Shown here in pieces: positions 39,864 to 44,411 of a stretch of 44,411 nucleotides of DNA. Under the pieces are notes generated by a model that was given only the letters and a program-made list of their open reading frames with translations, was not told the origin of the DNA and ran no database searches. The stretch lies in NCBI GenBank assembly GCA_016213695.1, contig JACQZV010000156.1, positions 1-44,411 on the forward strand. Direction: 5' to 3'. The first letter of the stretch is position 1. Every line of letters begins with the position of its first letter. Both the position numbers and the translations under genes were made by a program. Source of the stretch: Acidobacteriota bacterium. GTDB taxonomy: Bacteria > Acidobacteriota > Vicinamibacteria > Vicinamibacterales > UBA2999.

Positions 39864-41303
39864 TTAGGCCACGCCGCGCTGGAAGAGACCGCGGACCAGC
39901 GTGAGCCACATGATCTTGAGGTCGAGCGTGACCGACCAGTTCTCGATGTAGTAGAGGTCGTACTCGATCCGCTTTTCGAGCGACGTATTGCCGCGCCAGC
40001 CATTGACCTGCGCCCAGCCCGTGATGCCCGCCTTGACCTTGTGGCGGAGCATGTACTGCGGGATGCGGTGCTTGAACTGGTCCACGAAGTAGGGGCGCTC
40101 GGGGCGCGGACCGACGATCGACATGTCGCCGCGGAGCACGTTCCAGAACTGGGGCAGTTCGTCGAGATCGAGCCGGCGCAGCCAGCGGCCGAGCGGCGTG
40201 GCGCGCGGGTCGTCGTCGCGCGCCCAGACCGGTCCGGACGAGTCCTCGGCGCCCTGGGGCATCGATCGGAACTTGTAGACGTTGAACGCCTTGCCGTCGA
40301 GGCCCATCCGCTCCTGCCGGTAGAACACAGGGCCGCTCGATGTCGCCTTGACGAGCGCGGCAATGATCGCCAGCGGCACGCCGAGCACCAGGAGGGCTCC
40401 CGTGGACACCACGACGTCGATGGCGCGCTTCACCCACGTGTTGAATCCCTGGAGCGGCACGTCGTTGAGGTTGATGATCGGCAGGCCGTCGAGGTCCTCG
40501 AGCCGGGCGCGCAGTGCGATGAACTGCAGGAGGTCGGGGACGACTTTCACATCGATGAACTCGCGGCTGGTCTGCTCGACGAGATCGAGCAGTTTGGCGT
40601 GCTCCTCGAGCGGCAGCGCGACGTACAGGTGGTCGATCCGCTCCCGCTGGGCGATGTCGCCGACTTCAGCGAGGGTGCCGAGGAGGGGGAGGCCGCGGTA
40701 GCCGAGGTGGTCGCCCCCGGCGCGGTCGTCCAGGAACCCGATCACCTGGTAGCCGAGCTCGCGGTGCTGGAGGATGCGGTCGGCCACCATGCGGCCGAGG
40801 TCGCCGGCGCCGGCGATGAGAATGCGTTTGAGGCCAATCCCCGCGCGCCACCGGCGTTCGAGGAGTTCGCGGACCACCTCGCGCGAGCAGTAGGTGAACA
40901 GGACATTGAGGCCGAGGAAGAGCGCCCAGACGATCTGCGACACCTGGTACGCGCCGCGCGCGCGCGCCTCCTCGGAGGCGTAGTAGGCCTGGACGTACAA
41001 CGTGCAGATGACGCCGAACACGACCGCGAGGATGCTGCCGATCAGCACGGCGAAGAAGTCGTCCACGCGGGATCGGCCCCGCCGCAGCCGGTAGACGCCC
41101 TGGAGCTGAAAGGCGAGGGGGACGAGCACCGCGACGAACGGCAGGACGTTCAGGTACTGTTCGAGTGGCGGATACCCGTACAGCACCGGAATGAGGCCGC
41201 TTTCGAACCGGATGTCGTACGCGAGGACGAACGCCCAGATCGCCGCGGCGGCGTCGGCGAGCACGTACACGGCGACGAGCAGGCGGTTATACCGTCTTAC
41301 CAT
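39864..41303 (-). CDS. Undecaprenyl-phosphate sugar-1-phosphate transferase (exopolysaccharide initiation)
   Basis: A 479-residue polyprenyl glycosylphosphotransferase. The N-terminal half has about four membrane segments ([74 protein letters not shown]) and a Rossmann-like domain ([20 protein letters not shown]). The C-terminal part (from [43 protein letters not shown]) is the catalytic sugar transferase with [29 protein letters not shown] and [15 protein letters not shown]. It loads the first sugar phosphate onto undecaprenyl phosphate, as WcaJ/WbaP/ExoY-type enzymes do. Its ATG overlaps the preceding glycosyltransferase stop by 7 bp. Confidence 0.92.
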   Translation of the reverse strand: MVRRYNRLLVAVYVLADAAAAIWAFVLAYDIRFESGLIPVLYGYPPLEQYLNVLPFVAVLVPLAFQLQGVYRLRRGRSRVDDFFAVLIGSILAVVFGVICTLYVQAYYASEEARARGAYQVSQIVWALFLGLNVLFTYCSREVVRELLERRWRAGIGLKRILIAGAGDLGRMVADRILQHRELGYQVIGFLDDRAGGDHLGYRGLPLLGTLAEVGDIAQRERIDHLYVALPLEEHAKLLDLVEQTSREFIDVKVVPDLLQFIALRARLEDLDGLPIINLNDVPLQGFNTWVKRAIDVVVSTGALLVLGVPLAIIAALVKATSSGPVFYRQERMGLDGKAFNVYKFRSMPQGAEDSSGPVWARDDDPRATPLGRWLRRLDLDELPQFWNVLRGDMSIVGPRPERPYFVDQFKHRIPQYMLRHKVKAGITGWAQVNGWRGNTSLEKRIEYDLYYIENWSVTLDLKIMWLTLVRGLFQRGVA

Positions 41304-42409
41304 CGAGTCCCCACGGGCGCGGCGGTCGTGTCGTCGATCACCTCACGCATCCGCTGCACGTGGCGGTCGCGCGCGAAGCGCTCGGCCGACGCGCGAATGT
41401 GGGACGGATCGACGCGGAGCGTGGCGGCGCGGTCGAGCGCCCGGGCGAGCGCGCCGGCGTCGGGGTCGTCGAACAACACACCGGTCTCTCCATCTGTCAC
41501 CGTTTCCACCGCGCCGCCGCGCCGGAGCGCCACGGCCGGGCGTCCGCACGCCTGTGCCTCGACCGGCACGATCCCGAAGTCCTCTTCGCCGGGCAGGATG
41601 ACGGCCAGCGCCTGCCGGTACTCGTCGCGCACCCGCTCGTCGTCGACCCGCCCGAGAAACTCGACCGTCCGGCCGGCCCGCGCCTCGAGCCGGCGGCGAT
41701 CGGGTCCGTCGCCGATGATGCGGAGCGCCGCACCGACCCGGTCGCACGCCTCCATCGCCAGCTCGATTCGCTTGTACGGAACCAGCGCCGAGACGATGAG
41801 AAAGTGGCGGCCCGGTGTGACGTCGGCGGGATGAAAAAAGATCGTGTCGACCGGTGGATGCACGACCGTCGCTTCGCGATTATAGTATCGGCGGATCCGG
41901 GCCGCAACGTGCGCGGAGTTGGCGACGAAGCGGTGTACCCGCACGGCGGTGGCCGCATCCCACCGCGCCAGGCGCGTCATGATCGGCCGGTACAGCCAGC
42001 GGCTCGCGACGCGGCCGACGCGGGCCGGGCCGAAGTACGCATCGAACTGATCCCAGGCGTAGCGCATCGGCGAATGGCAGTAGCAGAGGTGGCGCGCCCG
42101 GCCGGCCGGTACCACCGCCTTCGCGGCGCAGTGGCTCGAGCTGATGACCAGGTCGTACGGATCGAGATCGAACTGCTCGATCGCGAGCGGAAACAGCGGC
42201 AGGTACTGCCGGTAGTGGGTGGCGGCCCACGGCAGCCGCTGCACGAACGAGGTCGCAATCCGGTGGCGCTCGATCGACGGCGACACCGAGCCTCGGATGT
42301 GGCACAGCGTAAAGATGTCCGCGTCGGGATAGATCTCGCACAGCGCGTCGAGGACGCGCTCGCCTCCGCGCATCCCGGTCAGCCAGTCGTGAATCAGCGC
42401 GGTCGTCAG
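41297..42409 (-). CDS. GT4 glycosyltransferase; predicted CTG start
   Basis: A 370-residue GT-B glycosyltransferase. The GT4 signature EEDFGIVPVEAQACGRPAVALRRGGAVETVTDGETGVLF is clear, with FLIVSALVPYKRIELAMEA before it. The N-terminus reads (L/M)[22 protein letters not shown] from 42409; family members start M(k/r)VALVHDWLTGMRGGEKVL. The first ATG in frame, 42373, would remove this conserved first strand. No ATG, GTG or TTG occurs between the upstream in-frame TGA and 42373, but CTG 42409 has GGAGG 7 nt upstream and overlaps the previous stop (CTGA). I therefore predict a CTG start. Transcribed after the GT gene at 42406-43515 and before the sugar transferase. Confidence 0.88.
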   Translation of the reverse strand: MTTALIHDWLTGMRGGERVLDALCEIYPDADIFTLCHIRGSVSPSIERHRIATSFVQRLPWAATHYRQYLPLFPLAIEQFDLDPYDLVISSSHCAAKAVVPAGRARHLCYCHSPMRYAWDQFDAYFGPARVGRVASRWLYRPIMTRLARWDAATAVRVHRFVANSAHVAARIRRYYNREATVVHPPVDTIFFHPADVTPGRHFLIVSALVPYKRIELAMEACDRVGAALRIIGDGPDRRRLEARAGRTVEFLGRVDDERVRDEYRQALAVILPGEEDFGIVPVEAQACGRPAVALRRGGAVETVTDGETGVLFDDPDAGALARALDRAATLRVDPSHIRASAERFARDRHVQRMREVIDDTTAAPVGTRW

Positions 42410-43515
42410 CCTGCGACCTCCGCGTAGAGGTCACGAGTGCGGGCCACCGACCGCTCCCACGAGAACTCGCGCGCCCGCGCGATGCCCTTCGCGCGAAGCT
42501 CCGCGCTGAGCGTCGGGCTGGTGAGGACCCGTTCCATCCCTTCGGCGATCGACTCGACCTCGTAGGGATCCACCAGTACCGCGGCATCGCCGGTGACCTC
42601 GGGCAGCGACGACACATTGGAGGTCACCACCGGTGTGCCGCACGCCATCGCCTCGAGCGGAGGCAGGCCGAACCCTTCGTAGAGGGACGGGAACACGAAC
42701 ACCGCGGCGAGCCGGTACAGCACCGAGAGCGTCTCGTCCGGCAGGTATCCGAGAAACCGGACGTGCTTGTGGAGCTTGTGCCGGTGCACCGCCCGCCGCA
42801 GCGCCGGCCACTTCGAGATTTCGTCGCCGATGATGAGAAGCGTGAGATCGTCGAAGCCGCGCCGGCGCAGGAGGTCGTACGCCTCGATCAGCCGCACCAG
42901 GTTCTTATGCGGCTTGATGTTGCCGACGTACAGGACGAAGCGGTGCGCGAGCTGGTACCGCTCGCGCACACGGGCCACGTCGTCCTCCGACGGTGCGGTG
43001 CGGAAGCGCTCGTCGATGGCGTTGTACACGACCACGATCTTCTCCGGCGGCACGTTGAAGAAATGGATGATGTCGCGTTTGGACGCTTCCGAGACCGTGA
43101 GAATCCGGTGGGAGCGGTGCACTGCCATCCACATCGACGCCCGGGCATACACGTACGCCGCGCGGCTCGGCAGATACTGCGGAAACATCAGGTGGATGCA
43201 GTCGTGAATCGTGACGAGCGACCGGCAGCGCGTCGCCGGCGGCAGGACGTAATGCGGAGCGTGAAACACGTCAGGATGCTCGCGGTGGAGCACCCACGGG
43301 ACATGGATCTGCTCGCGCAGGGAATAGCTCGGCGACGGCTCGAGCACCGTCCGGAAGTTCGGCCCGAGCTGGCGGCCCACCGCCAGGTCAGGCGCGTGGC
43401 ACAGCAGGACGTACTCGCTCTCGCGATCGATGCGGGCAAGATGCCGGAGCAGGTTGCGCGTGTAGGTGCCGATCCCGAAGTCGTGCAGCTTGCGCGCGTC
43501 GATCGCGACTCGCAT
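42406..43515 (-). CDS. GT4 glycosyltransferase
   Basis: A 369-residue GT-B fold enzyme of family 4. [26 protein letters not shown] begins the donor-independent N-terminal domain, and [20 protein letters not shown] with [35 protein letters not shown] gives the EX7E nucleotide-sugar site. Likely a mannosyl-type transferase of the exopolysaccharide. ATG 43515 is chosen because TATAAT ends 8 nt before it; a TTG at 43524 would lie in that box. First gene of the 43515-38903 polysaccharide unit. The stop overlaps the next gene's CTG start. Confidence 0.93.
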   Translation of the reverse strand: MRVAIDARKLHDFGIGTYTRNLLRHLARIDRESEYVLLCHAPDLAVGRQLGPNFRTVLEPSPSYSLREQIHVPWVLHREHPDVFHAPHYVLPPATRCRSLVTIHDCIHLMFPQYLPSRAAYVYARASMWMAVHRSHRILTVSEASKRDIIHFFNVPPEKIVVVYNAIDERFRTAPSEDDVARVRERYQLAHRFVLYVGNIKPHKNLVRLIEAYDLLRRRGFDDLTLLIIGDEISKWPALRRAVHRHKLHKHVRFLGYLPDETLSVLYRLAAVFVFPSLYEGFGLPPLEAMACGTPVVTSNVSSLPEVTGDAAVLVDPYEVESIAEGMERVLTSPTLSAELRAKGIARAREFSWERSVARTRDLYAEVAG

Positions 43516-43523
43516 GTACGGCA

Positions 43524-43529
43524 ATTATA
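43524..43529 (-). promoter_or_regulatory. TATAAT -10 for the polysaccharide operon, leaderless
   Basis: A perfect TATAAT on the minus strand ending 8 nt before ATG 43515 in a 63-bp gap after the GT2 gene. It marks the start of the operon 43515-38903. Confidence 0.6.
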
Positions 43530-43578
43530 TCGGGGCGATCCCACGGGCGGCCGATGACCGGTCCCGCCATCTCAGCCC

Positions 43579-44409
43579 TCATCGGGACGGCCGATCGGGC
43601 AGCCGGCCCCGCAGCGCCAGATAGGCGCGGACGAGCGGCGCCCACCGTGGATGGTGCTTCTCGTAGAACGCCAGCTGGCTGCGGCGGTAGGCCGCCTCGG
43701 TTGCGAGCGGGCGCGAGGCCGCCGATCGGCCGCGCATGTGGCGTACCTCGGCCTCCGGTACGAAGAGCACCTTGCGCCCGCGGGCCCGGATGGCGGCGCA
43801 GAAGTCGACATCTTCCGCGTACATGAAATAGCGCTCGTCGAACAGCCCGACCGCCTCGGTGTCAGAGCGGCGTGCCAGCAGACAGGCGCCGCTGACCCAG
43901 TCCACCGCGCGGGCCCTGCGCGTCAGGCGCTCCACGTACGAGGAGACGACCGGCAGCCCCCGATCGTGTCCGCGCACAAGCAGCTTCTGCCGCAGTTCGG
44001 CCAGCGGAGCGATCATCCTCCCGAAGGACAACTCCACGCGTCCGCGCTCGTCGAGCAGACGCGGCCCCGCGACCGCGGCGTCAGGGCTGCTGTCGAGTGC
44101 GTGAACCAGGCGCTCGATCGCGCCCGAGGCCGCTTCGGTATCCGGGTTCAGGAAGAGGAGGAGCGGGGCCGACGAGCGCCGGATGCCGAGGTTTGTCGCG
44201 CGGGCAAACCCGGTGTTCGCGCCCGCATCGATGACGCGCACGGCCGGCCAGCGCCCTCGCACGGCGTCGGCCGTCCCGTCCCCCGACGCGTTGTCGACCA
44301 CGATCGTCTCGGCGTCGAGCGGAGGCAGCGAGCGGGCGAGAGAGGCGAGGCACGCGTCGATCTCTCCGATCGAGTTGTACGTGACGATGATTATCGAGAG
44401 TCGCGGCAT
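43579..44409 (-). CDS. GT2 glycosyltransferase (rhamnosyltransferase-like)
   Basis: A 276-residue GT-A enzyme of family 2. The N-terminus MPRLSIIIVTYNSIGEIDACLASLARS is the usual nucleotide-binding start, followed by IVVDNASGDGTADAV, GFARATNLGIRRSSAPLLLFLNPDTE (DxD-like metal site) and DWVSGACLLARRSDTEAVGLFDERYFMYAEDVDFCAAIRARG with the ED motif, as in rhamnosyl/N-acetylglucosaminyl transferases for surface polysaccharides. The ATG is 2 nt from the window edge, so any upstream gene or promoter is not visible. It is read in the same direction as the polysaccharide operon. Confidence 0.92.
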   Translation of the reverse strand: MPRLSIIIVTYNSIGEIDACLASLARSLPPLDAETIVVDNASGDGTADAVRGRWPAVRVIDAGANTGFARATNLGIRRSSAPLLLFLNPDTEAASGAIERLVHALDSSPDAAVAGPRLLDERGRVELSFGRMIAPLAELRQKLLVRGHDRGLPVVSSYVERLTRRARAVDWVSGACLLARRSDTEAVGLFDERYFMYAEDVDFCAAIRARGRKVLFVPEAEVRHMRGRSAASRPLATEAAYRRSQLAFYEKHHPRWAPLVRAYLALRGRLPDRPSR

Positions 44410-44411
44410 GC

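Overview
The window reads as chromosomal DNA of a GC-rich, aerobic, Gram-negative bacterium of the phylum Acidobacteriota, most likely from the Vicinamibacteria side. The best taxonomic marker is the gene at 16749-17981, which matches the acidobacterial VWFA-related domain family. Many secreted proteins whose signal peptides end in 'AQ', GTG and TTG starts, and dense mixed-strand packing fit this. I see no rRNA, tRNA, CRISPR array, insertion sequence or phage gene. About 43 protein genes are supported, one of them carrying an in-frame stop and two cut or bounded near the window edges.

Layout. 1-4443: the end of a DEAD-box RNA helicase, a Tat-exported SoxC-like sulfite dehydrogenase, its SoxD-like cytochrome c partner (broken by an amber codon), a dihaem cytochrome c and a secreted metallo-beta-lactamase-fold protein. 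4536-9140: small exported proteins (unknown, SnoaL/DUF4440-like, a SAM methyltransferase with a signal peptide, a DinB protein) and a secreted M3 oligopeptidase. 9160-13619 (minus): arginase, a second methyltransferase with a signal peptide, haem synthesis genes hemG and hemE, and a receiver-only response regulator. 13675-15549 (plus): a nuclease-fold-like protein, an unknown basic protein containing a long perfect palindrome, and a TVP38-type membrane protein. 15482-17981: pgl and rpiB (pentose phosphate pathway), divergent from the VWFA protein. 18000-20112 (minus): LysR regulator, orphan beta-class DNA methyltransferase, and a 68-residue Cys/His protein. 20356-23594: M20 peptidase, membrane protein, LysM D-Ala-D-Ala carboxypeptidase. 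23596-27698: FdhE-like protein divergent from a glgA-trxA-trxB-dinB run. 27711-29969 (minus): iscS-mnmA, a sulfur-relay pair for tRNA thiolation. 30115-38943 (plus): bactofilin, methyltransferase-like protein, SAM hydrolase-family protein, acyl-CoA dehydrogenase, glpX, MFS transporter, hflX, TPR-SLH protein, pgsA. 38903-44409 (minus): exopolysaccharide genes (GT2, two GT4 enzymes, polyprenyl-phosphate sugar transferase, UDP-glucuronate decarboxylase).

Themes that cut across genes. (1) About eleven genes have a TANNNT -10-like hexamer ending 6-10 nt before the start codon, mostly with no Shine-Dalgarno, which suggests leaderless transcription. (2) Several intergenic gaps are filled by degenerate 7- or 8-bp tandem arrays; one places five GGG runs directly before the arginase start, a G-quadruplex pattern on the mRNA strand. 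(3) Individual oddities are a predicted CTG start in a glycosyltransferase, a SAM hydrolase-family protein with Glu in place of the expected active-site His, two SAM methyltransferases with export signals, and a 17-bp perfect palindrome inside a coding region. I do not see one clearly new multi-gene defence or metabolic system. The most likely undescribed pieces are the 13675/14276 gene pair, the G-rich heptad arrays and the H-to-E SAM hydrolase variant.
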